The notes under the pieces: generated by a model | Seen by the model: only the letters and a program-made list of their open reading frames with translations | What the model was told of the DNA's origin: nothing | The model's database searches: none | Source of the DNA: Nonlabens xiamenensis | GTDB lineage: Bacteria; Bacteroidota; Bacteroidia; Flavobacteriales; Flavobacteriaceae | Assembly: GCF_003865345.1 (NCBI RefSeq) | Contig: NZ_RMVE01000002.1 | Coordinates: 496,001-560,000 of the forward strand | Direction of reading: 5' to 3' | DNA length: 64,000 bases | Shown here: positions 20,487 to 28,491 of the stretch, piece after piece | Position numbering within the stretch: the stretch's first letter is position 1 | Layout of the letters: each line of letters starts with the position of its first letter | Position numbers and translations under genes: made by a program

Positions 20487-21218
20487 ATGCAAGAAACCAC
20501 CTATATCTATGGGATCAGGGCCATAATTGAGGCCATTGAAAGCGATAAAGACATCTCAAAAATCTATCTACTCAAGGATGGGGATGGAGTGCTATTGAAC
20601 CAATTAAAATCAGTAGCTCGAGAAAATAATATAAACGTGTCCTATGTGCCATCAGAAAAACTGGATCATCTCGCCAAAGGAAATCACCAAGGAGCGGTAG
20701 CCAGCATCTCTCCTGTAAAATTTCAAGACTTGGAGCAATTACTGGAAAATACCGACTTGAGCTCGCAACCATGTTTCCTTTTGCTTGATGGAGTGACAGA
20801 TGTTAGAAACTTCGGTGCAATTATACGTACTGCAGAATGTACGGGTGTTCAAGGCATCGTGATAGCAGAAAAAGGAAGCGCACCCATCAACGGCGCAACT
20901 GTAAAGACCAGCGCAGGAGCTGTGTTTAATATTCCTATTTGTAAAGTTGCACATATCAAAGATGCTGTCTATTTAATGCAGGCCTATGGTATACAAACTG
21001 TAGGTGCAAGCGAGAAAGCTGATCAGTTGATTTACGATGTGGATCTCAAACAACCTACGGCCATTGTTATGGGAAGTGAAGAACGTGGTATCAACCCCTC
21101 TACCCTCAAAGTATTGGATCATACCATTAAACTACCTATGGCGGGTGAGATCGCCTCATTGAATGTGTCGGTAGCCTGTGGAGCCATTTTATATGAAGTG
21201 GTACGACAGAGGTTATAG
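20487..21218 (+). CDS. rlmB: 23S rRNA 2'-O-methyltransferase, SpoU/TrmH family
   Basis: 243 aa. N-terminal substrate-binding domain (YGIRAIIEAIESDKDISKIYLLKDG), then the SPOUT methyltransferase knot with motif 1 NFGAIIRTAECTGVQG, motif 2 MGSEERGIN and motif 3 LPMAGEIASLNVSVACGAIL. Likely methylates G2251 of 23S rRNA like RlmB, using S-adenosylmethionine. Convergent with the rhomboid gene, four nt away. Confidence 0.85.
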   Translation: MQETTYIYGIRAIIEAIESDKDISKIYLLKDGDGVLLNQLKSVARENNINVSYVPSEKLDHLAKGNHQGAVASISPVKFQDLEQLLENTDLSSQPCFLLLDGVTDVRNFGAIIRTAECTGVQGIVIAEKGSAPINGATVKTSAGAVFNIPICKVAHIKDAVYLMQAYGIQTVGASEKADQLIYDVDLKQPTAIVMGSEERGINPSTLKVLDHTIKLPMAGEIASLNVSVACGAILYEVVRQRL

Positions 21219-21222
21219 CTCC

Positions 21223-21903
21223 CTATTCTTCTTCCTCTTTTGAGAGTTCAAAGAAATTACCATCCTCGTCAAATTGGCGCATAAAAGGATCATCTTGTGC
21301 ATTGTAAGAATCCTCTTGCCAATGAAACCTCTTGGCGCTCGGAATCGCATGGGTTGTAACTACAGAGAGCAATAAACCTACCACTGCACCACTAAGATGT
21401 CCTTCCCACGAAATACCATCTTTGACTGGCAACACATACCAAACCATGCTTCCATAGAGAAAAACAACCACAAAACTCAAAGCCATTAATTTGTAGTGCC
21501 TCAACCAAACACCTTTAAAAAAAAGAAACGAGGTAAGCATGTATATCACCCCACTGGCCCCAATATGATAAGACGGTCGACCGATGCACCAGGTCAGCAC
21601 TCCGGTTAGCAACAATCCCCAGAAAAGAATCCTTATAGATATAGGCCTGTAAAAATAGACCAAGGCGGATAATAGTATAAGCGACGGCAATGTGTTGCTC
21701 CACAGATGTTCCAAGTTACCGTGAATAAATGGTCCAAACAATATGCCTTTTAGACCATGCCATTCCAGCGGATAAATCCCTAATCTGGTCCATCTGAAAT
21801 GAAATTGTATTTCAAGCCAGTAAACCAGCCACATCAAAATGACAAAACCAAAAGGGATCAACACATTTTTGGTGTCAAAACGGAAATATTCATTTTCGTC
21901 CAT
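21223..21903 (-). CDS. Rhomboid family intramembrane serine protease
   Basis: 226 aa with six or more hydrophobic helices. Catalytic serine in HIGASGVIYML (GxSG motif) and the histidine in WEGHLSGAVVGLLLS form the rhomboid dyad. I start at ATG 21901-21903 (MDENEYFRF) rather than the upstream TTG: a -7-like element TTAATTTG lies at 21908-21915, four nt upstream of this ATG. Charged cytoplasmic tail ends FFELSKEEEE. Substrate unknown. Confidence 0.85.
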   Translation of the reverse strand: MDENEYFRFDTKNVLIPFGFVILMWLVYWLEIQFHFRWTRLGIYPLEWHGLKGILFGPFIHGNLEHLWSNTLPSLILLSALVYFYRPISIRILFWGLLLTGVLTWCIGRPSYHIGASGVIYMLTSFLFFKGVWLRHYKLMALSFVVVFLYGSMVWYVLPVKDGISWEGHLSGAVVGLLLSVVTTHAIPSAKRFHWQEDSYNAQDDPFMRQFDEDGNFFELSKEEEE

Positions 21904-21907
21904 ACCC

Positions 21908-21915
21908 CAAATTAA
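21908..21915 (-). promoter_or_regulatory. -7 element of the rhomboid gene
   Basis: TTAATTTG on the minus strand, 7 of 8 positions of TAnnTTTG, with four nt to ATG. No clear -33 TTTG. Predicts a leaderless mRNA. Confidence 0.35.
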
Positions 21916-21989
21916 CAATAAAGAAGCCAATTGTAATTAAGCTATTATGACATGACAGCTTGCCCTGAATACAATATTCACCTTATATG

Positions 21990-22021
21990 ATTGTAGCAGG
22001 TGCCATAAAACTTTAATTTAG
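21990..22021 (+). promoter_or_regulatory. Promoter of rarA
   Basis: ATTG (21990-21993), 20 nt, TAATTTAG (22014-22021), then CAAT and the ATG. Each box is one base off consensus; the start codon would be at or near +1. Confidence 0.45.
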
Positions 22022-22025
22022 CAAT

Positions 22026-23318
22026 ATGCAACACACACCTCTGGCAGAACGTATCCGACCTAAGTCATTAGATGACTACCTCAGTCAAAGTCACTTGGTA
22101 GGCAAAGGCGGGTCATTGAGACAGCACATCCTAAACGGCACGATTCCGTCATTGATTCTCTGGGGACCTCCAGGAACAGGTAAGACCACTCTGGCGCAAA
22201 TCATCGCTGAGGAAAGCAAGCGACCATTTTATACACTCAGCGCCATCAATAGTGGAGTCAAGGACATTAGGGAGGTGATCGACAAAGCCAAAAACTCTGG
22301 CGGTCTCTTTACTTCCAAAAATCCGATTCTATTTATAGATGAAATCCATAGGTTCAGTAAATCTCAGCAGGACTCACTGTTGGCCGCAGTCGAAAAAGGT
22401 TGGGTCACATTGATTGGTGCAACCACTGAAAACCCAAGTTTTGAGGTGATTCCAGCTCTTTTGTCGCGTTGTCAGGTATATGTGTTAGACGCTTTCGCGA
22501 AAGCGGATCTCGAAAAGCTATTGCAAAGAGCCTTAACTAAAGACGATCAACTTTCTAAAAAGGATATACAGATCAAAGAATCAGATGCTTTGATACGAAT
22601 TAGCGGTGGTGACGCTAGAAAACTACTCAATGTATTTGAATTGGTGATCAATGCACAAAGTGATGCTCCGGTCGTAATTACGAATGAATTAGTGCTAAAA
22701 CAAGTACAGGCCAATCCCGCCCGCTATGATAAAACGGGTGAGCAACACTACGATATCATTTCTGCCTTCATCAAGTCTATTAGGGGAAGCGACCCTAATG
22801 CCGCGGTATATTGGCTTGCACGGATGATAGAGGGAGGTGAAGACCTCAAATTTATCGCCCGTCGTATGCTGATACTGGCTAGTGAAGATATAGGAAATGC
22901 TAACCCCACAGCCCTGATCATGGCTAATAACACCTTTCAGGCGGTATCTACTATAGGTTATCCAGAATCCAGAATTATCTTAAGCCAGTGCGCCATCTAT
23001 CTAGCCACATCCTTGAAAAGCAATGCCAGCTATCTGGCCATCGGCACTGCTCAACGATTGGTCAAAGAAACCGGAGATTTATCCGTACCGCTAGGACTGC
23101 GTAATGCTCCGACAAAACTAATGAAGGAATTGGGCTATGGAGAGGAATATAAATACGCGCACGATCATCCAGGCAACTTTGCCCATTATGATTTTATGCC
23201 TTCAGAAATCAGCGGAAAGGCTATCTACCAGCCCGGTGACAACCCAAGGGAAAATGCTCAACGCGAATTCCTCCAAAAACGCTGGAAAGATCACTACAAT
23301 TACCGCAATAAGGATTGA
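22026..23318 (+). CDS. rarA: Replication-associated recombination protein RarA (MgsA), AAA+ ATPase
   Basis: 430 aa. Clamp-loader-like AAA+ ATPase acting at stalled replication forks. Walker A GPPGTGKTTLAQI near residue 47, Walker B ILFIDEIHRF, sensor GATTENPSFEV, and the C-terminal tetramerisation domain with YDIISAFIKSIRGSDPNAAVYWLARM. The palindrome at 22490-22505 encodes DAFAKAD right after SRCQVYVL. Its last 19 nt overlap the convergent HAD gene. Confidence 0.95.
   Translation: MQHTPLAERIRPKSLDDYLSQSHLVGKGGSLRQHILNGTIPSLILWGPPGTGKTTLAQIIAEESKRPFYTLSAINSGVKDIREVIDKAKNSGGLFTSKNPILFIDEIHRFSKSQQDSLLAAVEKGWVTLIGATTENPSFEVIPALLSRCQVYVLDAFAKADLEKLLQRALTKDDQLSKKDIQIKESDALIRISGGDARKLLNVFELVINAQSDAPVVITNELVLKQVQANPARYDKTGEQHYDIISAFIKSIRGSDPNAAVYWLARMIEGGEDLKFIARRMLILASEDIGNANPTALIMANNTFQAVSTIGYPESRIILSQCAIYLATSLKSNASYLAIGTAQRLVKETGDLSVPLGLRNAPTKLMKELGYGEEYKYAHDHPGNFAHYDFMPSEISGKAIYQPGDNPRENAQREFLQKRWKDHYNYRNKD
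22490..22505. repeat. Dispersed palindrome copy (in rarA)
   Basis: CGCTTTCGCGAAAGCG in the frame giving A-F-A-K-A. Confidence 0.9.
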
Positions 23319-23998
23319 ATTTCTGACAATTCATGCACGTATACTTCCCCTTCTGGGATTTCCTGGTCAGTGGTATGGAACCAAATAGTAGGTATACCTA
23401 CCGTCCTTGCTCCCAGTATATCTGCCTCATAACTGTCACCTATCATTAAGCTGTTTTCTGGTATAGCTCCCGACAATCGCAGGGCTTGGTGAAAAATTTC
23501 AGGTGAGGGCTTTTTTACCCCAGCAGCTTCCGCCGTAAGTACTACATCAAAATAATCTTTAAGTCCAGCCATTTTTATTTTGCGTTGTTGTACCCCATTA
23601 AATCCATTGGTAATCAGGTGAAGCTTATATTTCTGCTTTAGTTGTTCCAGCATGGCGATGCAACCGGCAAATAGATGATTGTTATTGGGCAAATACTCGA
23701 TATATAGATCAGCAAAAAGATTGATCTTTTCAGGAGATACATGAAAACCACAAGCCTCAAAAGTTTGATGTAGACGTTGAAATCTCAGATCTTCCTTACT
23801 GATCTTATTTTCCCTGAACATTCTCCAAAACTGGAGATTTAAAGGTTGGTAGACCTCGATAAATTTCTCCAAGTTCAGATCTACATTATGCTCAGTAAAA
23901 ATTTGCTGATAAGCTAACTTACTATTCAGATCAAAATCCCACAATGTATGGTCCAGGTCAAAGAATATATGCTCCACCTGTTCAAATCTATTCTTCAT
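23300..23998 (-). CDS. HAD-family hydrolase, YjjG-like nucleotidase
   Basis: 232 aa. Four HAD motifs: I FFDLDHTLWDF, II ITNGF, III KKPSPEIF, IV MIGDSYEADILGA. The best known relative is the YjjG noncanonical pyrimidine nucleotidase; substrate here is inferred. ATG at 23996-23998 (MKNRFEQVEH) is chosen because it overlaps the upstream gene's stop by 11 nt and the longer frame has no HAD similarity. Last gene of the radC operon. Confidence 0.85.
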   Translation of the reverse strand: MKNRFEQVEHIFFDLDHTLWDFDLNSKLAYQQIFTEHNVDLNLEKFIEVYQPLNLQFWRMFRENKISKEDLRFQRLHQTFEACGFHVSPEKINLFADLYIEYLPNNNHLFAGCIAMLEQLKQKYKLHLITNGFNGVQQRKIKMAGLKDYFDVVLTAEAAGVKKPSPEIFHQALRLSGAIPENSLMIGDSYEADILGARTVGIPTIWFHTTDQEIPEGEVYVHELSEIQSLLR

Positions 23999-25295
23999 AA
24001 ATATCCTGCAAAATAGTATAAATGTGGCTCTTGAGCCTTTTGTCAAACTGCCCATATTCAAACATTACAATAAATTGTCCAGAGACGTTGCGCACTTGAC
24101 TTTTTAGTCGTTGCAACATATGGCTCTGACCATTGAGCATATGTCCTTCTATGCTCTTATAATGCAATGCATACGGGAATACCAGCAGCGGTGTTTGGAC
24201 CTCATAGTCCAGGTCATAAAAATAAAATGGGTTGCAGGTACTGGCTCTAAAACCTGGAATAGTTTCATAACCCATACTGTAATCCTCAATCTTCTCCGTT
24301 TCCACTAAACGCTTATAGTGACCAGGCATAGCAATTTTAGAAAAGGCCGACATGGTTTTCTTTAAAGGTCGGTTGGCCAGATTCTCAAAGCGTTTTCCCT
24401 CACGTTCAATTTGTTTTTGACCCGCAAAGAAAGAATACCGCAAACCGATGTCCACATAATCTGCGATGTGTTTGATCCCTTCTCGGTACGATCTAATTCT
24501 ATGCGATGTACCGTTATCTACGCGGTTGTAATTACCCAAATGAAAGAAAAAAAGCATGTCAAGCGTACTTCCCACTGGTTTTCGACTGCCTTTCCAGCTG
24601 TGCTTTAGCATCTGTATAAGATCATCATAATTCATATAAGGATCCTGACGTACGCGCATCAATACAGCTATTTGGGTCAATAATTTACTTAACCTGAACT
24701 TTTTGAGATTGTGCCAAAACATGGACAAATTCTCAATCACGCCGCGATTGCGGAATTTAAAAAAGCTACTCACTTCAACACAGACCGTTGTATGGGGTCG
24801 TTGATTGACCGTCAGGTCAACCTCAAAATAGGCAATGAGATCTAGTCTAAACGCCTTTACCCATAGGTCGACCAAGGGCAATTCAAGAAAACCAGCTTTG
24901 GCAGCCAGGCTCTCATTGGCATCATATCGACCCAGTTGATCATTGACCTGGGGAAGATATTCTTCATATCTGGTCAGTAGATAAAAGGAGGCTGAAAACA
25001 AATCAAAGGGCAGATGACTGGACTCTGGAGCTGGAAAAAATGCAGGTAATTCACCCCAAGAAATCATATCGGTGTCATGGTCATCGATACCATGCTCGTC
25101 CAGCAAACCATGGGCATAGACAAAGTATTCATCACCAACAGGTTTTTCCCCATAAGAAAACTTGATGCCAGAGTGTCCGACAAAGGCGCTCAAATCCGTT
25201 GTAAATGAGAATTCCTGCTTCATCAATCTTTTGAAAATATGTTTGAAGATATATTCCTTGCGGGCAGTTATGGTGGAGCAGTAGACTAATATCAT
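23988..25295 (-). CDS. Polysaccharide deacetylase-like protein (flavobacterial, DUF7033 type)
   Basis: 435 aa, soluble. Starts MILVYCSTITARKEYIFKHIF, with a central LFSASFYLLTRYEEYLP stretch and a C-terminal part with GFRASTCNPFYFYDLDYEV, a layout I know from flavobacterial proteins annotated as polysaccharide deacetylases. The canonical metal-binding H-x3-H motif is not obvious: the visible pairs are weak, so catalysis is uncertain. Its ATG overlaps the radC stop (ATGA), pointing to coupled translation. Confidence 0.6.
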   Translation of the reverse strand: MILVYCSTITARKEYIFKHIFKRLMKQEFSFTTDLSAFVGHSGIKFSYGEKPVGDEYFVYAHGLLDEHGIDDHDTDMISWGELPAFFPAPESSHLPFDLFSASFYLLTRYEEYLPQVNDQLGRYDANESLAAKAGFLELPLVDLWVKAFRLDLIAYFEVDLTVNQRPHTTVCVEVSSFFKFRNRGVIENLSMFWHNLKKFRLSKLLTQIAVLMRVRQDPYMNYDDLIQMLKHSWKGSRKPVGSTLDMLFFFHLGNYNRVDNGTSHRIRSYREGIKHIADYVDIGLRYSFFAGQKQIEREGKRFENLANRPLKKTMSAFSKIAMPGHYKRLVETEKIEDYSMGYETIPGFRASTCNPFYFYDLDYEVQTPLLVFPYALHYKSIEGHMLNGQSHMLQRLKSQVRNVSGQFIVMFEYGQFDKRLKSHIYTILQDIYEE

Positions 25296-25990
25296 GGCAT
25301 CACATTGTTATCGGCAAAACTATAATAATCTTGTTGGGTAATGATTAAATGATCCAGCACGCGTATATCTAGTAAGCTTGCAGCAGCACATAATTTCTTG
25401 GTGAGTTGCTGATCCTGAGTGCTGGGCTTTAGATTACCACTGGGATGGTTGTGGGCCAAAATCATGGCTATGCTACCTGCTATTACCGCTTTTTGAAATA
25501 CCATTCTTACATCCACCATAGTTCCCGTAAATCCACCAGCACTGATGCGATGCTTTTCTATCACCCGATGCGAATTGTCCAATAGCAACACCCAGAACTC
25601 CTCGTGGGGTAATTCACCCAATAGGGGCTGTAATAATTTAAAGGCAGCGTCGCTGGAGCTAATTTTGGGCAGTTCGGCTGGAAGCTCCATGGCCCGTCTT
25701 CTACCCAATTCCATGGCTGCTGCTATACTGATCGCCTTTGCCTCTCCTATTCCTTTATAGCTCATCAGGTCTTTGATAGATCTTTTCCCCAAAAGGTCAA
25801 GCGAATTCTGTGCATCGCTGACGATTTTCCGGCTCAGTTCTACAGCACTCATATCTGGCGTACCACTGCCGATGAGTATAGCGATTAACTCTGCCTCAGA
25901 GAGCACTTTGCTCCCTTGCTGCAGCAGTTTTTCCCTGGGTCGGTCATGAAGTGACCAGTCTTTAATGGATACACGCCTGGATGGAGTCAT
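25292..25990 (-). CDS. radC: RadC family JAB1/MPN-domain protein
   Basis: 232 aa. N-terminal helix-hairpin-helix part (KVLSEAELIAILIGSGTPD, DLMSYKGIGEAKAISIAAAMELG), then the MPN domain with the metal motif AHNHPSGNLKPSTQD. Historic link to DNA repair; actual function unsettled. I start at ATG 25988-25990 (MTPSRRVSIKDW), because a promoter-like pair lies just upstream and overlaps the longer TTG-initiated frame. Confidence 0.88.
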   Translation of the reverse strand: MTPSRRVSIKDWSLHDRPREKLLQQGSKVLSEAELIAILIGSGTPDMSAVELSRKIVSDAQNSLDLLGKRSIKDLMSYKGIGEAKAISIAAAMELGRRRAMELPAELPKISSSDAAFKLLQPLLGELPHEEFWVLLLDNSHRVIEKHRISAGGFTGTMVDVRMVFQKAVIAGSIAMILAHNHPSGNLKPSTQDQQLTKKLCAAASLLDIRVLDHLIITQQDYYSFADNNVMP

Positions 25991-25994
25991 GAAG

Positions 25995-26027
25995 GAAAGA
26001 TAGGGTATTGTGGAGCCTAGCATCAAA
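25995..26027 (-). promoter_or_regulatory. Promoter of radC
   Basis: Minus strand: TTTG (26027-26024), 21 nt, TATCTTTC (26002-25995), then CTTC and ATG. One mismatch in the -7 box and a slightly long spacer; start codon falls at about +1. Confidence 0.45.
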
Positions 26028-26056
26028 TTTTCCCTCCTAAAATTCTTGAATTTCGC

Positions 26057-26335
26057 CTACCATGGCTTTGGATAGAGCTCTTCGATGATTTGGATGTACC
26101 GGCGTTTGGCCTCTTTTTTAGAAATTGACTGTACTTGAATTAAGGCATTCATTTTAAATGCGCTGCGTAAGTCATTGGATTCAAAACTGCGATTACTCAC
26201 ATAGGGTTCGTCGATGGCCCTTTTATAATACGCATAGAGATACAACTGAAGATCGGCCGGTACTTCCGACTGTTCTTCTGATGACGCTTTCGCGAAAGCG
26301 GCTTCAAAGGCCTTATCCAAATCAGAGGTTGACAT
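26057..26335 (-). CDS. Acyl-CoA-binding protein (ACBP)
   Basis: 92 aa, the usual size. Four-helix ACBP with DLQLYLYAYYKRAIDEP matching the conserved LxLYxxYKQA motif and a C-terminal KKEAKRRYIQIIEEL. Binds long-chain acyl-CoA in the cytosol. It directly follows psd (adjacent bases) in a phospholipid gene group, so a role in supplying or buffering acyl chains is likely. The palindrome at 26285-26300 encodes AAFAKAS in helix 1. Confidence 0.85.
   Translation of the reverse strand: MSTSDLDKAFEAAFAKASSEEQSEVPADLQLYLYAYYKRAIDEPYVSNRSFESNDLRSAFKMNALIQVQSISKKEAKRRYIQIIEELYPKPW
26285..26300. repeat. Dispersed palindrome copy (in acyl-CoA-binding protein gene)
   Basis: CGCTTTCGCGAAAGCG in the frame giving A-F-A-K-A. 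Confidence 0.9.
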
Positions 26336-26986
26336 TTAAAACTGGGCGAGGACGGTTTCTCCTCCTCTTACTTTTTGATTGAGCTTTACTGATACAGGCG
26401 TGTCTACTGGTAGGTAAACATCCACCCTACTCCCAAATTTAATAAATCCGCTATCTGCACCCTGAACCACAGACTCGTTTTCTTTGGCATAGTTAACGAT
26501 GCGTTTGGCTAGAGCACCAGCAATTTGTCGGTACATTACCTGGGTTTTATTTTTGTGGTTAATTACCACGGTAGTGCGCTCATTGTCCTCACTGGCTTTT
26601 GGGTGCCAAGCCACAAGATATTTTCCAGGGTGGTACTTGCTATAGGCCACCTCACCTGAGATCGGGTATCTGGTCACATGTACATTTATTGGTGACATGA
26701 ACACTGAAATCATGAGGCGTTCCCCCTTAAAATACTCCTTATCGTGAACCTTTTCAATGACTACCACCTTACCATCTACAGGAGATACCACCGTAGCATC
26801 ATCCAAGACGATATTTCTTTTAGGGTTTCTGAAAAACTGCAATATGATGAACAGAAAACCAATAATCAGAACACTCAAGGTGATCTGCAGCCATTGGGGC
26901 ACAGCCAGTAACCAGATGGCACACATCACAGTGGTGACCAAAATAAATGAAATAAGTATGATCTTGTTTCCTTCCTTATGAAACAT
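26336..26986 (-). CDS. psd: Phosphatidylserine decarboxylase (PSD-A type)
   Basis: 216 aa. Makes phosphatidylethanolamine from phosphatidylserine. Two N-terminal helices anchor it in the membrane (LISFILVTTVMCAIWLLAVP and the next). Motifs VVSPVDGKVVVIE, PINVHVTRYPISG, and FIKFGSRVDV, where Gly-Ser is the self-cleavage site that yields the pyruvoyl group. Overlaps the cdsA end by 11 nt; same pathway. Confidence 0.92.
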   Translation of the reverse strand: MFHKEGNKIILISFILVTTVMCAIWLLAVPQWLQITLSVLIIGFLFIILQFFRNPKRNIVLDDATVVSPVDGKVVVIEKVHDKEYFKGERLMISVFMSPINVHVTRYPISGEVAYSKYHPGKYLVAWHPKASEDNERTTVVINHKNKTQVMYRQIAGALAKRIVNYAKENESVVQGADSGFIKFGSRVDVYLPVDTPVSVKLNQKVRGGETVLAQF

Positions 26987-27809
26987 GGTTAATGATTAAA
27001 AAGGTTAAATAGGCAAATGGTGCTGCAAAGATAATGCTATCCATTCTATCAAAGATTCCGCCGTGTCCAGGCATGATACTACCACTATCCTTTACTGCAG
27101 CTTGTCGCTTGATCTTTGATTGTATCAAATCACCAATAGTTCCAAAAAGGGCCACCACAAAAGCAATAATCATCCAATCATAAATAGAATAGCCTTCAAC
27201 TTCAATCGACTTTAAATAGTAAAAAAGTCCAGCCCCTGCGACAATTGCCATTACAAGCCCTCCTAAAAAGCCTTCAATGGTTTTTTTAGGAGAAATTCTT
27301 TTCATGAGTTTGTGTTTACCAAACGTCCTTCCAGTCAAATAGGCAAAGCTATCGTTGACCCAGATGATGGCGAAAATCCCGATGAGCAGTTGTGGCTGGT
27401 AATCAGTAATGTAGTTACCATTCCTGGCTACATCAGGGATCAAAGCGAGAAACAGGCTGCTACCAATCAAATAAAGTAAAGCAATCACGTGCTTTTTGGT
27501 ATTAAAGAGCGCGATGCGATCGACCAGGACCAAATCCCTAATCAAATAAAGGTTGACTAAAATGGTTGCGCCTAATAACACATAAACGTAGATCATGGGA
27601 ACCGTTTGCCAAACTATGAAATAATAGGCCAAAGGAAGTATGGGATAGATCAACCATTGCTTCAGCCTAATCATAGGCATGAGTTCAATCAGGCAAAAGA
27701 ACGCAAAAACACAAAAAAGCAGAATAAAAACATCTCTATGAAACGCACTGAGTACGACAAGAGACACATAAACGATTCCCGAAATGGATCGTACCAGCAG
27801 TTCCCTCAT
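26976..27809 (-). CDS. cdsA: Phosphatidate cytidylyltransferase (CDP-diglyceride synthase)
   Basis: 277 aa, eight or so membrane helices. Makes CDP-diacylglycerol from phosphatidate and CTP. Signature KDSGSIMPGHGGIFDRMDSI near the C-terminus and KRISPKKTIEGFLGGL. Sits in the order ftsH-LUD-cdsA-psd-ACBP, overlapping psd. Confidence 0.95.
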   Translation of the reverse strand: MRELLVRSISGIVYVSLVVLSAFHRDVFILLFCVFAFFCLIELMPMIRLKQWLIYPILPLAYYFIVWQTVPMIYVYVLLGATILVNLYLIRDLVLVDRIALFNTKKHVIALLYLIGSSLFLALIPDVARNGNYITDYQPQLLIGIFAIIWVNDSFAYLTGRTFGKHKLMKRISPKKTIEGFLGGLVMAIVAGAGLFYYLKSIEVEGYSIYDWMIIAFVVALFGTIGDLIQSKIKRQAAVKDSGSIMPGHGGIFDRMDSIIFAAPFAYLTFLIINHVS

Positions 27810-27810
27810 A

Positions 27811-28428
27811 CTAAAGATCTTCTAATAAAAGTAGATACAGGCGCTTATTGGGCGTGCCGTAACTCATCAGGTCTTTCTCCTGCTGATCTGCCTGTTCCTT
27901 AAAATTCTTCAGTGTGGTGATGTTGGATGGTATATGGGTATGACTATGATGCTTAATCCCTCTCAATCCTTCACCGATAGACTCTACTATCTGGCTGGTA
28001 CTCGCCAAAATGACATAGGTACCTGGAAGGTCGGCTGATTTAGTTTCTTTGATCTGTCGAGAAGAAAACAGTATCGCTCCAGTGTTGGCAATAACGTATT
28101 CACAGGTACCCAGAAAAAAAGCACTGTCTTTATTATTTTGATTGAACTGAAGATTAAAATCACCGAATCGCTCCTTCAGTCCATCGTCAAAACAAAAAAC
28201 GGGTTTTTCAAAAAAATCGTGCTCCACTAAGATATCCTCAAAGTGTTGCTGGATCTCGGATTCATCGATCGCATATAGAAACCGACCACCCTGCTGGGTA
28301 AAATTATGTATGAACATTTCATCCAAAGGCAGTTTTTGTTCGGGCATGTATTTGGAGCGCTCTTCGTTAGAACGAATGCTCTCGTCATCCTCGGCCGACT
28401 TATTAAACAGCTTCTTGAAAATATTCAT
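27811..28428 (-). CDS. LUD (LutC/YkgG-like) domain protein
   Basis: 205 aa. LUD fold with LGTCEYVIANTGAILFSSRQ and LPGTYVILASTSQIVESIGEGL, related to LutC of lactate utilisation, but no lutA/lutB partner is nearby. Starts at ATG 28426-28428 (MNIFKKLFNKS). One nt before cdsA and 63 nt after ftsH. Acidic linker after residue 10. Role in this membrane/lipid operon is unknown. Confidence 0.75.
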   Translation of the reverse strand: MNIFKKLFNKSAEDDESIRSNEERSKYMPEQKLPLDEMFIHNFTQQGGRFLYAIDESEIQQHFEDILVEHDFFEKPVFCFDDGLKERFGDFNLQFNQNNKDSAFFLGTCEYVIANTGAILFSSRQIKETKSADLPGTYVILASTSQIVESIGEGLRGIKHHSHTHIPSNITTLKNFKEQADQQEKDLMSYGTPNKRLYLLLLEDL

Positions 28429-28491
28429 TGTTGGGAACAACGGTTTTAATGGATCAACGTAAATATAGGTACTTCTCGAGTGGTTGGCAAA